Source of the DNA: Lachnospiraceae bacterium UBA7026
GTDB taxonomy: Bacteria > Bacillota > Clostridia > Lachnospirales > Lachnospiraceae
Length of the DNA: 64,000 nt
Assembly: GCA_002494165.1 (NCBI GenBank)
Contig: DLBH01000054.1
Span: forward strand, 49,452-113,451
Direction of reading: 5' to 3'
The notes under the pieces were generated by a model that searched no databases, was not told the origin of the DNA, and saw only the letters and a list, made by a program, of their open reading frames with translations. Position 1 is the stretch's first letter. Each line of letters starts with the position of its first letter. Made by a program: the position numbers and the translations under genes. Shown one piece after another: positions 49,394 to 59,250 of the stretch.

Positions 49394-51388
49394 ATGAATA
49401 ACAAGAAAAGAGATAATAATGAAAACCGGAACAAGAAGATCCGGTCCCTCATTGCCATGCTGGTGGTGTGTCTGGGAATCACAGTTCTCTTTACGACGGT
49501 AATGAACCGCTACCGGAATGGTGAGCAGGTAAAGAAAAGCTACAGTGAGTTTCTGGAGATGCTGGACAAGAAGCAGGTCAGCAGGGTGGAGATCCAGGAT
49601 AACAAGATCGTTTTCGAACCCAAGGAGCAGAGTAATCCCCTGGTGAAGACTTCTTATTATACCATCCCCCTCGCCGGCGATTATGCCCTGGTCAACAGAC
49701 TGACTGACGCAGAAGTGGAGTTTGAGAAGGCGGATACCAGCGGGACCACCATGCTGGCCTCCGTGCTGGTCAGCTATCTGCTGCCCTTTGTCTTGATCTA
49801 CGGCCTCATGTATTTTGTCATGAGGGGTATCGGCAGAGGCGGCGGCATGATGGGCAGCGTGGGCAAGAGCAATGCCAAGGTCTATGTGGAGAAAAAGACC
49901 GGCGTAACCTTTGCCGACGTGGCCGGCCAGGATGAGGCCAAGGAGAGTCTGACCGAGATGGTAGACTTCCTTCACAATCCGCAGAAATATACCCGGATCG
50001 GCGCCAGGCTGCCCAAGGGAGCCCTGCTGGTGGGTCCTCCCGGAACAGGAAAGACTCTGCTGGCCAAGGCCCTGGCCGGAGAGGCCAATGTGCCTTTCTT
50101 CTCCCTGAGTGGCTCTGATTTTGTGGAGATGTTTGTCGGTGTCGGTGCATCCCGTGTCCGGGACCTGTTTAAGCAGGCCCAGGGGATGGCTCCCTGTATT
50201 ATCTTCATCGATGAGATTGATGCCATCGGCAAGAGCCGTGACAGCCGCTATGGCGGAGGTAATGATGAGCGGGAGCAGACTCTGAATGCTCTCCTGGCAG
50301 AGATGGATGGTTTTGATTCCTCCAAGGGTATTGTGATTCTTGCGGCTACCAACCGGCCGGAGGTTCTTGATAAGGCTCTGCTGAGACCGGGACGGTTTGA
50401 CCGCCGGGTTATCGTGGAGCGGCCTGATCTCAAGGGACGTGTGGAAGTTCTCAAAGTTCACTCCAAGAATGTCCGTATGGATGAGACCGTGGACCTGGAT
50501 GCCATTGCCCTGGCCACATCCGGAGCAGTGGGTTCGGACCTGGCCAATATGATCAACGAGGCGGCCCTGGGTGCTGTTAAGGCAGGCCGGACGGCCGTGT
50601 CCCAGCAGGATCTCTTCGAGGCGGTGGAGGTTGTCATTGCCGGCAAGGAGAAGAAGGACCGGATTCTGGGCGAAGAGGAAAAGAAGATCGTCGCCTACCA
50701 CGAGGTGGGTCATGCCCTCTGTATCGCCGTGCAAAAGCATACAGAGCCTGTCCAGAAGATTACGATCGTTCCAAGGACTATGGGAGCTTTAGGTTATACC
50801 ATGCAGGTGCCTGAGGAAGAGAAATATCTTATGAGCAAGGACCAGATGCTGGGCGAACTTGTCACTCTTTTCGGCGGCCGGGCGGCAGAGGAAGTCATCT
50901 TCCACTCCATCACTACCGGTGCCTCCAATGATATTGAGAGGGCGACCCAGATCGCCCGGGCCATGGTGACCCAGTACGGTATGTCCGAGACCTTTGGCCT
51001 CATGGCATTAGAGACAGTAGAGAGCAAGTATCTCGACGGCAGGGCAGCCCTGAACTGTTCTGATGAGACAGGTGCCCTTATTGATAAAGAAGTGAAGCAG
51101 ATCCTGAAGGCGGCTTATCTGAGGTCCAAGACCATCATTGCCCAGCACCAGGAGGTTATGCATGAGATCGCCGGCTACCTGATTGAAAAGGAGACGATCA
51201 CCGGCAAGGAATTCATGGAGATCTTCGAGCGCTACGAGCAGAAGGATAAAGAGCTGGAAGAGGCCTTTAACGGAACCCAGGCAGAAGCCCCGGCAGAGAC
51301 TCAGACGGAGCCTCCGACAGAGACCCGGCCGGCAGCCCAGGCAGAGACCCCGGCAGAGACTCATCCGGATGACCCGGCACTAAGCTAG
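49394..51388 (+). CDS. ftsH: ATP-dependent zinc metalloprotease FtsH
   Basis: A 664-residue membrane-bound AAA+ protease. Helices near 17-36 and 118-136 flank a short outside domain. Walker A GPPGTGKT is near 214-221, Walker B IIFIDEID near 268-275, the second region of homology includes [18 protein letters not shown], and the zinc site HEVGH is near 436-440. It degrades damaged membrane proteins and some regulators. The Pro/Ala/Glu/Thr-rich tail of about 35 residues is low complexity. This neighbourhood (Mrp upstream, uvrC downstream) is not the usual tilS-hpt context. Confidence 0.95.
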   Translation: MNNKKRDNNENRNKKIRSLIAMLVVCLGITVLFTTVMNRYRNGEQVKKSYSEFLEMLDKKQVSRVEIQDNKIVFEPKEQSNPLVKTSYYTIPLAGDYALVNRLTDAEVEFEKADTSGTTMLASVLVSYLLPFVLIYGLMYFVMRGIGRGGGMMGSVGKSNAKVYVEKKTGVTFADVAGQDEAKESLTEMVDFLHNPQKYTRIGARLPKGALLVGPPGTGKTLLAKALAGEANVPFFSLSGSDFVEMFVGVGASRVRDLFKQAQGMAPCIIFIDEIDAIGKSRDSRYGGGNDEREQTLNALLAEMDGFDSSKGIVILAATNRPEVLDKALLRPGRFDRRVIVERPDLKGRVEVLKVHSKNVRMDETVDLDAIALATSGAVGSDLANMINEAALGAVKAGRTAVSQQDLFEAVEVVIAGKEKKDRILGEEEKKIVAYHEVGHALCIAVQKHTEPVQKITIVPRTMGALGYTMQVPEEEKYLMSKDQMLGELVTLFGGRAAEEVIFHSITTGASNDIERATQIARAMVTQYGMSETFGLMALETVESKYLDGRAALNCSDETGALIDKEVKQILKAAYLRSKTIIAQHQEVMHEIAGYLIEKETITGKEFMEIFERYEQKDKELEEAFNGTQAEAPAETQTEPPTETRPAAQAETPAETHPDDPALS

Positions 51389-51421
51389 CCCTGGTGGAAG
51401 CCAAGCTGTAAAAAAAGATGA

Positions 51422-51469
51422 CAAATCCCTGTTGACAGGCCCTCCGGCCGGAGTCGGCAGGGATTTTCC
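51422..51469 (+). terminator. ftsH terminator
   Basis: AATCCCTG (51424-51431) pairs with CAGGGATT (51458-51465) around an inner CTCCGGCCGGAG palindrome, with TTTCC after it. Confidence 0.8.
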
Positions 51470-51572
51470 ACACAGGAAGGGATTCCTGAAGACCCGGCTG
51501 TCCGAACAGGACAGGCAGGGCAAAGGATTCCCGGTTTAAATACGTTGAGAAATCAGAGGAAGGGAGAACACT

Positions 51573-53465
51573 ATGGATTTTGACATCCAGGAGGAACTGA
51601 AAAAACTGCCTGCCAAACCGGGTGTTTACCTCATGCACAACGATAAGGATGAGATTATTTATGTGGGTAAGGCCCGCATTTTGAAGAACCGGGTCAGACA
51701 GTATTTTCAAAGTGGTTACAATAAAAGTATAAAGATTGCCCACATGGTTTCCCATATCGCATATTTTGAATATATTATTACCAACTCAGAGCTGGAGGCC
51801 CTGGTTTTAGAATGTAACCTGATCAAGGAGCACCGGCCCCACTATAATACCATGTTAAAGGATGACAAAGGCTATCCCTACATCCGGGTGACTGTCCAGG
51901 AGGATTATCCAAGAATTCTTTTCTGCCGCAGGCCCAAGAGGGACAAGGCCAGGTATTTTGGGCCCTACACCAGTGCCGGGGCCGTGAAGGATACCATTGA
52001 GCTGCTGAGGAAATGCTATCAGATCCGAAGCTGTAACCGGTCTCTTCCTGCCGAGATCGGCAAGGACAGACCCTGTCTTTACCACCAGATCGGACAGTGC
52101 CTGGCTCCCTGCCAGGGGACGGTGTCCAAAGAGGAATACCGGGACCATGTGGACCAGGCCCTGCGCTTTCTTAACGGTGAGGATTCAGAACTGATCTCTT
52201 CCCTGGAGGAAAAGATGAAGAAGGCAGCGGCAGCCCTTGATTTTGAGCAGGCGGCGGAATACCGGGACCTGATAGATAATGTCCGCAGGATCGGGGAGAA
52301 GCAGAAGATTAACCGGACAGACATGGAGGACCGGGATGTGATCGCCCTGGCCCGCCGGGAAGATGAGGCGGTAGTGGCCATCTTTTTTGTCCGGGACGGC
52401 AAGCTGCTGGGCAGGGATAACTTCCATATGACCGGCATCGGTGACAGCAGTGACGGGGAGATCCTCACAGACTTTGTAAAACAGTTTTACGTGGGCACTC
52501 CCTATATTCCTAGGGAGATCCACCTGCAGACGGAGATCGGGGACAAGGAGATTCTGGAAAGCTGGCTGACCCAGCGGCGGGGGTCTAAGATGACCTTCCA
52601 GGTGCCCAAGCGGGGCAGCAAACAGAAGATGGTCGCCATGGTTCGGGAAAATGCGGAGAATGTCATGGAGAAGGACCGGGAGAAGCTGCGCAGGGAGGAG
52701 GCCAGAACAATCGGTGCTGTCCGGGAGCTGGAGGGTCTCCTTGGCATATCCGGTCTCAACCGGATGGAGGCTTTTGATATCTCCAACACCAACGGTTATG
52801 AAAATGTGGCATCCATGGTGGTTTTTGAAAAGGGAAAAGCCAGGAGAAGTGACTACCGGCGTTTCCGGATCAGGTCCGTCCAGGGACCCAACGATTATGC
52901 CTGCATGGACGAGGCCCTGACCCGGCGCTTTTCCCATGGCCTGGAGGAGCAGGCCAGGATTGAGGAGCAGGGACTGGACAAGAGTCTGGGCAGTTTTAAC
53001 CGGCTGCCTGATATTCTTATGATGGACGGTGGCAAGGGCCAGGTCAATATCGCCCTCAAAGTTCTGGAAAAGCTGAAGCTGGATATCCCTGTCTGTGGCA
53101 TGGTCAAGGATGATTTCCACCGGACAAGAGGGCTTTACTACAACAATGAGATTGTTCCCTTTCCCAGGAATTCGGAGGCTTTCCGCATGATTACCAGACT
53201 CCAGGACGAGGCCCACCGATTTGCCATAGAATACCATAAGAACCTGCGGGGTAAGGACCAGGTCCACTCAGTTCTCGATGAGATCAAAGGTGTGGGACCG
53301 GCCAGGCGCAAGGCCCTCATGAAGCATTTCAAGGATATCGGGAAGATCAGGGAAGCATCTGTGGAGGAGCTGGAGGCCGTGGAGGGCATCACAGGCCGGG
53401 TGGCCCGGGATATCTATGATTTTTTTCACGACCGGGAGAGCCAGGTCAGGCAGACCCGGGAATGA
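51573..53465 (+). CDS. uvrC: Excinuclease ABC subunit C
   Basis: A 630-residue subunit making both incisions in nucleotide excision repair. The N-terminal GIY-YIG domain reads [20 protein letters not shown]; a UVR motif follows near 205-240 ([25 protein letters not shown]); the RNase H-like domain has [22 protein letters not shown] and LMMDGGKGQ; the C-terminal helix-hairpin-helix ends [16 protein letters not shown]. The length is normal. GAAGGGAG precedes the ATG. Confidence 0.96.
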   Translation: MDFDIQEELKKLPAKPGVYLMHNDKDEIIYVGKARILKNRVRQYFQSGYNKSIKIAHMVSHIAYFEYIITNSELEALVLECNLIKEHRPHYNTMLKDDKGYPYIRVTVQEDYPRILFCRRPKRDKARYFGPYTSAGAVKDTIELLRKCYQIRSCNRSLPAEIGKDRPCLYHQIGQCLAPCQGTVSKEEYRDHVDQALRFLNGEDSELISSLEEKMKKAAAALDFEQAAEYRDLIDNVRRIGEKQKINRTDMEDRDVIALARREDEAVVAIFFVRDGKLLGRDNFHMTGIGDSSDGEILTDFVKQFYVGTPYIPREIHLQTEIGDKEILESWLTQRRGSKMTFQVPKRGSKQKMVAMVRENAENVMEKDREKLRREEARTIGAVRELEGLLGISGLNRMEAFDISNTNGYENVASMVVFEKGKARRSDYRRFRIRSVQGPNDYACMDEALTRRFSHGLEEQARIEEQGLDKSLGSFNRLPDILMMDGGKGQVNIALKVLEKLKLDIPVCGMVKDDFHRTRGLYYNNEIVPFPRNSEAFRMITRLQDEAHRFAIEYHKNLRGKDQVHSVLDEIKGVGPARRKALMKHFKDIGKIREASVEELEAVEGITGRVARDIYDFFHDRESQVRQTRE

Positions 53466-53607
53466 TCCGGAAAGCCGGTTGGCAAGGTTTTTTTGGAAAT
53501 AGGAGACCTGATTCAGATTCCGGCAGGTCTACAAAAATTCTTCTAATAATCGCGGCTATGTGTTATGATAATGTAGACAGATGCCGTTTTGGAATAAGGA
53601 GGAAGTT

Positions 53608-54558
53608 ATGTACCGGGTAAAACTGACTGATTTAATTGAAAAAATGCATCTTAAGAATATACTCCCAGACATTGATATTTCAGAAATAAAAATCAATCAA
53701 TCCGGCGTAAACCGTATGGCTCTGCAGCTGGTAGGCTTTTTTGACCATTTCGACTCTGACAGGATCCAGGTGATCGGTAATGTGGAGCATTCCTATCTCC
53801 AGCAGAAGGATGATGATGAGATTCTTCCCATCTATGAGACGATTTTTGGTTTTAAGATGCCCTGCGTTGTTTTCTGCAGGAATTTAGAGCCCTGCGACCG
53901 TATGCTCAATGTGGCTGAAAAACACGGGGTGCCCATTCTGCAGACAGATATGTCCACCTCTGATTTCATTGCGGCCACGGTGCGCTGGCTCAGTGAAGAA
54001 CTGGCACCCCGCATCTCCATTCACGGAGTGCTGGTGGATGTCTATGGTGAGGGAGTTCTGATTATGGGCGAAAGCGGAATCGGTAAAAGCGAGGCCGCCC
54101 TTGAGCTGATCCGCCGTGGCCACCGGCTTGTGTCCGACGACGTGGTAGAATTGAGAAAGGTCAGCGACGATACCCTCATGGGAACATCGCCGGATGTGAC
54201 CAGACATTTTATTGAGCTGAGAGGTATCGGCATTGTGGATGTCAAGAGCCTCTTTGGTGTGGAGAGTGTCATGCTCAGCCAGAAGGTGAATATGGTAATC
54301 CGCCTGGAGGACTGGAACAGGGAGACCAACTATGACCGTCTGGGTCTGGATGAAGACTATATAGAGTTTCTTGGCAACAGGCTGGTCTGCTATTCGATTC
54401 CCATCCGTCCCGGCCGGAACCTGGCTGTCATCGTCGAGTCGGCGGCCATTAATTTCCGGGCCAAGAAGATGGGTTACAATGCGGCCCAGGAGCTTTATAA
54501 CCGGGTGACCGGCAACCTGGAGAAGAAGCAGAAAATGATGGCCGGATCAGAAGAGTAA
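53608..54558 (+). CDS. hprK: HPr kinase/phosphorylase
   Basis: A 316-residue enzyme; ATG 53608 with AAGGAGG is preferred over an upstream in-frame ATG at 53581. It phosphorylates and dephosphorylates HPr and Crh at Ser46 to control carbon catabolite repression. The N-terminal domain is unremarkable; the kinase part has VLIMGESGIGKSEAALEL (Walker A 154-161), RLVSDDVVELR and LRGIGIVDVKSLFGV, the HprK signature. Followed by a ROK kinase, murB, whiA and crh. Confidence 0.95.
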   Translation: MYRVKLTDLIEKMHLKNILPDIDISEIKINQSGVNRMALQLVGFFDHFDSDRIQVIGNVEHSYLQQKDDDEILPIYETIFGFKMPCVVFCRNLEPCDRMLNVAEKHGVPILQTDMSTSDFIAATVRWLSEELAPRISIHGVLVDVYGEGVLIMGESGIGKSEAALELIRRGHRLVSDDVVELRKVSDDTLMGTSPDVTRHFIELRGIGIVDVKSLFGVESVMLSQKVNMVIRLEDWNRETNYDRLGLDEDYIEFLGNRLVCYSIPIRPGRNLAVIVESAAINFRAKKMGYNAAQELYNRVTGNLEKKQKMMAGSEE

Positions 54559-54608
54559 GCAGCAGTCCTGCTCTTGGTCAGGAATGTGCAACAACAGGGG
54601 GTAATAAG

Positions 54609-55547
54609 ATGAAGAAATATGTAATTGGCGCGGATATAGGTGGAACAACAGTCAAGCTTGGTCTCTTTACTACAGAGGGAGCCCTGATAGACCGGTGGGA
54701 GATTCTGACAAAAACCGGAGATGGCGGCAGTCAGATTCTTCCCAGTATCGCGGAATCATGCCGGGCGATCCTGGCAGACAGGAAGATCATTCTCAATGAA
54801 GTGGAAGGCATCGGCTTTGGCGTGCCGGGTCCGGTGGGAGAGAACGGCATCGTAGATGTCTGTGTGAATCTGGGCTGGAAAAATGTAAATGTGTGCGCAG
54901 AGATTGACCAACTGCTGGGAATCAAGTCGGCCGCGGCCAATGATGCCAACGTGGCTGCACTGGGAGAGCTCTGGCAGGGAGGAGCCAAGGATATTTCCAC
55001 CTTGGTTATGATCACTCTGGGAACCGGCGTGGGCTGCGGTATTGTCATCGACGGTAAGGTTGTGGCAGGCGCCCATGGCTATGGTGGTGAAGTGGGCCAT
55101 CTCCACATGAATTCCGATGAGGAAGAAGCTTGCAACTGTGGCAAGCAGGGCTGCCTGGAGCAGTATTGTTCGGCCAACGGGATCGTCCGCGTGACCAAGA
55201 AGAATCTTGAGACTTCCAGAGTGGATACCATGCTGCGGGGCTATACGGACCTGACCTGTGCCGACATTTTCTACGCGGCCAAAAAAGGAGATGCCTTTGC
55301 CCTGGACCAGGTTGAACAGTTTGCTGAGACTCTGGCCCTGGGTCTGTCCTTTGTATCCTGTGTGATCGATCCGGAGATGTTCCTGATCGGCGGCGGAGTA
55401 TCCAAGGCTGGTCCCATCGTCACTGATACCATTAAAAAGCATTTCCAGAAATATGTTTTCGGCGCCCAGAAGGATACCAGGTTCGAGCTGGCCCAGCTGG
55501 GTAATGACGCCGGAATCTATGGTGCCGCAAGACTGGTCATTGAATAG
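54609..55547 (+). CDS. ROK-family glucokinase
   Basis: A 312-residue ROK kinase. GADIGGTTVKLGLF is the ATP-binding start; GFGVPGPV, ANDANVAALGE and LGTGVGCGIV follow; the ROK zinc site is CNCGKQGCLEQY. It phosphorylates glucose with ATP and supplies glucose-6-phosphate. Its place 50 bp behind hprK suggests one transcript linking glucose uptake and catabolite control. A strong terminator follows. Symbol glcK or glk would suit. Confidence 0.9.
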   Translation: MKKYVIGADIGGTTVKLGLFTTEGALIDRWEILTKTGDGGSQILPSIAESCRAILADRKIILNEVEGIGFGVPGPVGENGIVDVCVNLGWKNVNVCAEIDQLLGIKSAAANDANVAALGELWQGGAKDISTLVMITLGTGVGCGIVIDGKVVAGAHGYGGEVGHLHMNSDEEEACNCGKQGCLEQYCSANGIVRVTKKNLETSRVDTMLRGYTDLTCADIFYAAKKGDAFALDQVEQFAETLALGLSFVSCVIDPEMFLIGGGVSKAGPIVTDTIKKHFQKYVFGAQKDTRFELAQLGNDAGIYGAARLVIE

Positions 55548-55628
55548 AAATGTTGCGGGTGATTTTTTGTCATAGGCAATAAATTTAAAATTTTAAAAAT
55601 AATATACATTTTTTCTTGCATTTTTACT

Positions 55629-55660
55629 AAAGGGAGCTACGAAGCTCCCCTTTTTTTTGT
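55629..55660 (+). terminator. Terminator of the hprK-ROK operon
   Basis: AAGGGAGCT and AGCTCCCCTT form a hairpin with an ACGA loop, followed by eight or more T. Confidence 0.9.
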
Positions 55661-55672
55661 GGCTTTTCTACA

Positions 55673-55699
55673 TTGTCAGTTAATGCTTTTTAGTATAAT
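55673..55699 (+). promoter_or_regulatory. Possible murB promoter
   Basis: TTGTCA (55673-55678) and TATAAT (55694-55699) with a 15-bp spacer, shorter than optimal, about 90 bp before murB. Confidence 0.45.
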
Positions 55700-55786
55700 A
55701 TATTAAAGGTATAAAGATATTTTTCTGTTTTTCCTTTCAGAAGGAATTCCTGTCAGCGGACAGGCATACATTTACAGGAGACAGAC

Positions 55787-56713
55787 ATGCAGGAGTTCAT
55801 TCAAAGACTAAGAGACAGATTTACATCAGGGAGTATCCTGGAAGACGAGCCTATGAGCAGGCACACGACCTTTTCTGTGGGAGGACCGGCCGATATTTTT
55901 GTCCAACCGTCAACCATAGAGGAGCTGGAGTGGACCATGCTCTGTGCCCGGGAGAGGGAGCTTCCTTTTTTTATTGTAGGTAACGGGAGCAACCTGCTGG
56001 TTTCCGACCAGGGTTTCCGGGGGATCATTGTCCAGCTGGGCAAGGAGTTCCAGGAGATCCGGGTAGAGGGTGAGACCATGGAGGTCCAGGCAGGCGCTCT
56101 TTTGAGCAGGGTGGCCAGAACCGCCCTGGACCACAGTCTTACCGGTCTGGAATTTGCCGCCGGTATTCCCGGTTCCATGGGAGGAGCGACGGCCATGAAT
56201 GCCGGTGCTTACGGCGGTGAGATGAAGGATGTGATCAAAGAGGCCCTGGTCCTGACGAAGGACGGGCAGCTGGTCAGACTGACCGCTGATGAGCTGGATC
56301 TGGGCTACAGGCACAGCAGTGTTTTTGACAAGGATTATATTGTCATCCAGGTCAGACTGCAGCTGCAAAAGGGTGATCCCCAGGCCATCCGGGCCAGGAT
56401 GGATGAACTGGCTCAGGCCAGGAGGGATAAACAGCCCCTGGAATACCCCAGTGCGGGAAGTACCTTTAAGAGACCCACCGGCTATTTTGCCGGCAAGTTG
56501 ATTCAGGATGCCGGCTTGAAGGGCTTTCGCGTAGGCGGAGCCATGGTATCTGACAAGCATGCCGGTTTTGTGGTGAATGTGGACCATTGTTCTGCCGCGG
56601 ATATCGCCGAACTGATCCGGCAGGTCCAGACCAGGGTCAAAGACCATTCTGGAGTGACCATGCACCCGGAAGTCCGTTTCCTGGGCTTTCCGGAAGATCA
56701 GGTTGTAAGGTAG
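55787..56713 (+). CDS. murB: UDP-N-acetylenolpyruvoylglucosamine reductase
   Basis: A 308-residue FAD enzyme that reduces the enolpyruvyl group to form UDP-MurNAc for peptidoglycan. The FAD region shows TTFSVGGPADIFV, VGNGSNLLV and AAGIPGSMGGATAMNAGAYG; the catalytic Ser is in YPSAGSTFKRP and the Glu in MHPEVRFLG. This is the short type II MurB usual in Bacillota. ACAGGAG precedes the ATG. whiA follows after 37 bp; rapZ, which often sits between them, is absent. Confidence 0.95.
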   Translation: MQEFIQRLRDRFTSGSILEDEPMSRHTTFSVGGPADIFVQPSTIEELEWTMLCARERELPFFIVGNGSNLLVSDQGFRGIIVQLGKEFQEIRVEGETMEVQAGALLSRVARTALDHSLTGLEFAAGIPGSMGGATAMNAGAYGGEMKDVIKEALVLTKDGQLVRLTADELDLGYRHSSVFDKDYIVIQVRLQLQKGDPQAIRARMDELAQARRDKQPLEYPSAGSTFKRPTGYFAGKLIQDAGLKGFRVGGAMVSDKHAGFVVNVDHCSAADIAELIRQVQTRVKDHSGVTMHPEVRFLGFPEDQVVR

Positions 56714-56750
56714 GAACAGGTTGTAAAACAAGAACAGGAGGGCAGTCGTC

Positions 56751-57704
56751 ATGTCATTTTCCTCGGAGACCAAGGAGGAATTATCCAGAATCGGAGACCA
56801 GGAGAGACATTGCATGATTTCTGAACTTTCTGCCATCATCAGTCTTTGCGGTAAGGTGACCCGGGAGGGGACAGGCTACAGCATTGTCCTTCACACGGAG
56901 AATGTGGCTGTTGCCCGGAGGTTCTATACTTTGATCCGCCAAACATTTGACTATCAGCCGGAGGTATCCACAACCAGGCATAATTATCTGAAGAAAAACA
57001 GGTATTACATGATATCTATCCGGAACAGGAGCATGGCCCTGAAGGTGCTGAAGACCCTGGCTCAGATTGATAACCTGGGCCGGCTGCAGGAGGACAGGAG
57101 CATCAGGGATAATCCGGTTCTGCAGAGAACCTGCTGCCAGAGAGCTTATCTGCGGGGTGCCTTTTTGTCTGCAGGATCCATTACTGATCCGGAGAAGAAT
57201 TATCATTTTGAAATCGTATGTCAGCGGGAGGACCTGGCCGACCAGATCAGGGACCTTTTCGATAATTTTGGCCTGGAGGCCAAGATTGTTGTCCGCAAGA
57301 GATACTATGTGGTATATCTCAAAGAAGGGACGATGATTTCAGATACTCTTAACATCATCGGAGCACATATTTCCCTGATGAAGTTTGAGAATGTACGTAT
57401 ACTCAAGGATGTCCGTAACTCAGTGAACCGGAGGGTTAACTGTGAGGCTGCCAATATAAATAAGACAGTCTCAGCGGCCAGGAGACAGATAGAAGATATT
57501 GAATATATTAAAAATACCGTCGGACTCGATCAGCTGCCGGTCAATCTCCGGGACGTGGCCTGGGCCAGGCTGGAAGACCCGGAGGCAGCCCTTAAAGAGT
57601 TGGGTGCTATGCTGCAAAAGCCCCTGGGCAAGTCGGGAGTGAATCACAGGTTGAGAAAACTGAGTTCGATTGCACAGAACATTAGGGAATATGGACATAT
57701 GTAA
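56751..57704 (+). CDS. whiA: WhiA-family DNA-binding protein
   Basis: A 317-residue protein. It begins SFSSETKEELSRI, has the degenerate LAGLIDADG-like fold (CCQRAYLRGAFLSAGSITDP, YHFEIVCQREDLADQI), then the C-terminal helix-turn-helix (TVGLDQLPVNLRDVAWARLE). It is conserved in Gram-positives and linked to cell division and chromosome segregation. AGGAGG precedes the ATG. crh follows 30 bp later. Confidence 0.94.
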   Translation: MSFSSETKEELSRIGDQERHCMISELSAIISLCGKVTREGTGYSIVLHTENVAVARRFYTLIRQTFDYQPEVSTTRHNYLKKNRYYMISIRNRSMALKVLKTLAQIDNLGRLQEDRSIRDNPVLQRTCCQRAYLRGAFLSAGSITDPEKNYHFEIVCQREDLADQIRDLFDNFGLEAKIVVRKRYYVVYLKEGTMISDTLNIIGAHISLMKFENVRILKDVRNSVNRRVNCEAANINKTVSAARRQIEDIEYIKNTVGLDQLPVNLRDVAWARLEDPEAALKELGAMLQKPLGKSGVNHRLRKLSSIAQNIREYGHM

Positions 57705-57734
57705 CACCAGCAAGAGACTATGGGAGGTAATGTA

Positions 57735-57992
57735 GTGATAACAAGATCTATGGATGTCAGAATTCCGCAGGGATTGGACCCCAGCACAATTGCACTGTTT
57801 ATTCAGATTGCCAGCCAGTATGAGAGTAGCATTTACGTGGAGGTTGACAACAAGAAGGTGAATGCGAAAAGTCTGATGGGTATGATGACTTTAGGAATTC
57901 CTGAGGGTGGAAGTATTGATGTGATCGCTGATGGAGATGATGAGCACCAGGCGATCGCACACATTGAAAAGTATCTGATGTCATCAAAGTAA
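57735..57992 (+). CDS. crh: Crh-like HPr paralogue
   Basis: An 85-residue HPr-fold protein. I choose GTG 57735, 7 nt after GGGAGG; an ATG at 57720 overlaps the ribosome site. The serine loop VNAKSLMGMMTLGIPEG is intact (Ser46 equivalent). At the phosphocarrier loop, HPr's GIHARPA is GLDPSTI, so His15 is Asp and Arg17 is Ser. B. subtilis Crh, also encoded after whiA, likewise lacks His15. It is therefore predicted to be an HprK substrate that helps CcpA regulate transcription, not to carry phosphate in the PTS. Confidence 0.82.
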   Translation: MITRSMDVRIPQGLDPSTIALFIQIASQYESSIYVEVDNKKVNAKSLMGMMTLGIPEGGSIDVIADGDDEHQAIAHIEKYLMSSK

Positions 57993-58113
57993 TTGTGTAG
58001 TAAATGATATTGATAAGGGGAATGCATATTTAGTAGTCGACTTAGGATTTTGAATTTAGGATTTTTAAACTTAGGGTTTTAAATGAAATAAGTGTCCTGT
58101 TCTTATAATTGTG

Positions 58114-58142
58114 TTGCGAATATATAAAATGTGATTTATAAT
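58114..58142 (+). promoter_or_regulatory. Promoter of the SDR gene
   Basis: TTGCGA (58114-58119), a 17-bp spacer and TATAAT (58137-58142). The predicted start near 58149 lies upstream of a strong hairpin. Confidence 0.65.
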
Positions 58143-58177
58143 ATTCTCAGCAAAATAATTAAAGGAAAGAGCTTTGT

Positions 58178-58228
58178 GTCCTGCCTTGGAGCTGTATGAT
58201 TCTTACAGCTCCTTTGGCAGGCTTTTTC
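58178..58228 (+). terminator. Strong hairpin in the SDR leader (terminator or attenuator)
   Basis: CCTGCC (58180-58185) with GGCAGG (58216-58221) and an inner GGAGCTGTA/TACAGCTCC stem, followed by CTTTTT. It lies downstream of the promoter at 58114-58142 and before the SDR start, so it may regulate that gene by premature termination. Confidence 0.75.
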
Positions 58229-58282
58229 ATATGCGGCCGTTTTCTGCAGAAAAAAACGGTCCGCGGAAAGGAATGGAAGTCT

Positions 58283-59041
58283 ATGGATTATGGATTAAAA
58301 GGAAAAAATGTTTTGATCACCGGTTCCACCAAGGGTCTGGGCAAGGCCATCGCCCGGATCATGGCAGAGGAGGGGGCCAATGTAATCGTTTCCGGCCGCA
58401 ATGAGCAGGAAGCCGTGAAGCTGGCTGAAGAGATCCGGGACAGCTGCCAGGTCCGGGCTGCCGGCATCCGGGCTGACCTGATGGCCAGAGGGGCTGCGGA
58501 CCAGCTTTTCGACCAGGCTGTCGATGCCCTTGGGTCTCTGGATATCCTGGTAAATAACGCAGGGATCTGGCCTACGGCCTATGTGAAGGATATGGAGGAG
58601 AAGGCTTTTGAGGATACCATCTATCTGAATCTGGAGGTCCCTTATATTTTGAGCAGGAGGATGGTCAATCATCTGATTGGCCAGGACCGCAAGGGCAAGA
58701 TCATCCAGATCGTGTCCCAGGCGGCCTTCCATGGTTCTACCACAGGCCACGCCCACTATGCGGCTTCCAAGGCCGGTCTGGTAACCTTCATGGTTTCCCT
58801 GGCAAGGGAAGTAGCTTCCTACGGAATCAATGTCAACGGGGTGGCTCCGGGTATGATGGAGACACCCATGACCGAGGCGGCTCTGACAGCCAAAAAGGAC
58901 TATTACAACAGCCGGATTCCCATTGGCCGGGTGGCTAAGCCTGAGGAGGTGGCCTATGCTGCGGTATTTCTTGCCTCCAATAAGGCGGACTATCTGACGG
59001 GAATCACCATCGACGCCACCGGAGGTATGCTGATGAGATAA
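58283..59041 (+). CDS. Short-chain dehydrogenase/reductase, FabG-like
   Basis: A 252-residue classical SDR. I place the start at ATG 58283; an upstream in-frame ATG lies inside the leader hairpin. The cofactor loop is ITGSTKGLGKAIARIMAEEG, with NVIVSGRN suggesting NADP; NNAGIW, the catalytic Ser in IVSQAA and YAASKAGL with Tyr/Lys follow, and the C-terminus (YLTGITIDATGGMLM) is typical. It could be a ketoacyl-ACP or sugar/polyol reductase. The FGGY kinase downstream suggests a polyol or pentulose role. Confidence 0.85.
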   Translation: MDYGLKGKNVLITGSTKGLGKAIARIMAEEGANVIVSGRNEQEAVKLAEEIRDSCQVRAAGIRADLMARGAADQLFDQAVDALGSLDILVNNAGIWPTAYVKDMEEKAFEDTIYLNLEVPYILSRRMVNHLIGQDRKGKIIQIVSQAAFHGSTTGHAHYAASKAGLVTFMVSLAREVASYGINVNGVAPGMMETPMTEAALTAKKDYYNSRIPIGRVAKPEEVAYAAVFLASNKADYLTGITIDATGGMLMR

Positions 59042-59250
59042 GAGAAGCTTATATCCTGACCGGAACATGGAAAAATGATAAAATACTGATTGGAAAAATA
59101 AAAATATTGCACGGCAATATATTATAATATATCCAAAAGTAAAAAATGCAGCCTTAAAGACAGGAAACAAAGAGTAAATGGGTTCCGGAGGGACCTTGTT
59201 ATTATTCATGCTGCCGGGGGGCAGCAGTGATGGAAAGGTGGGTTACATAA

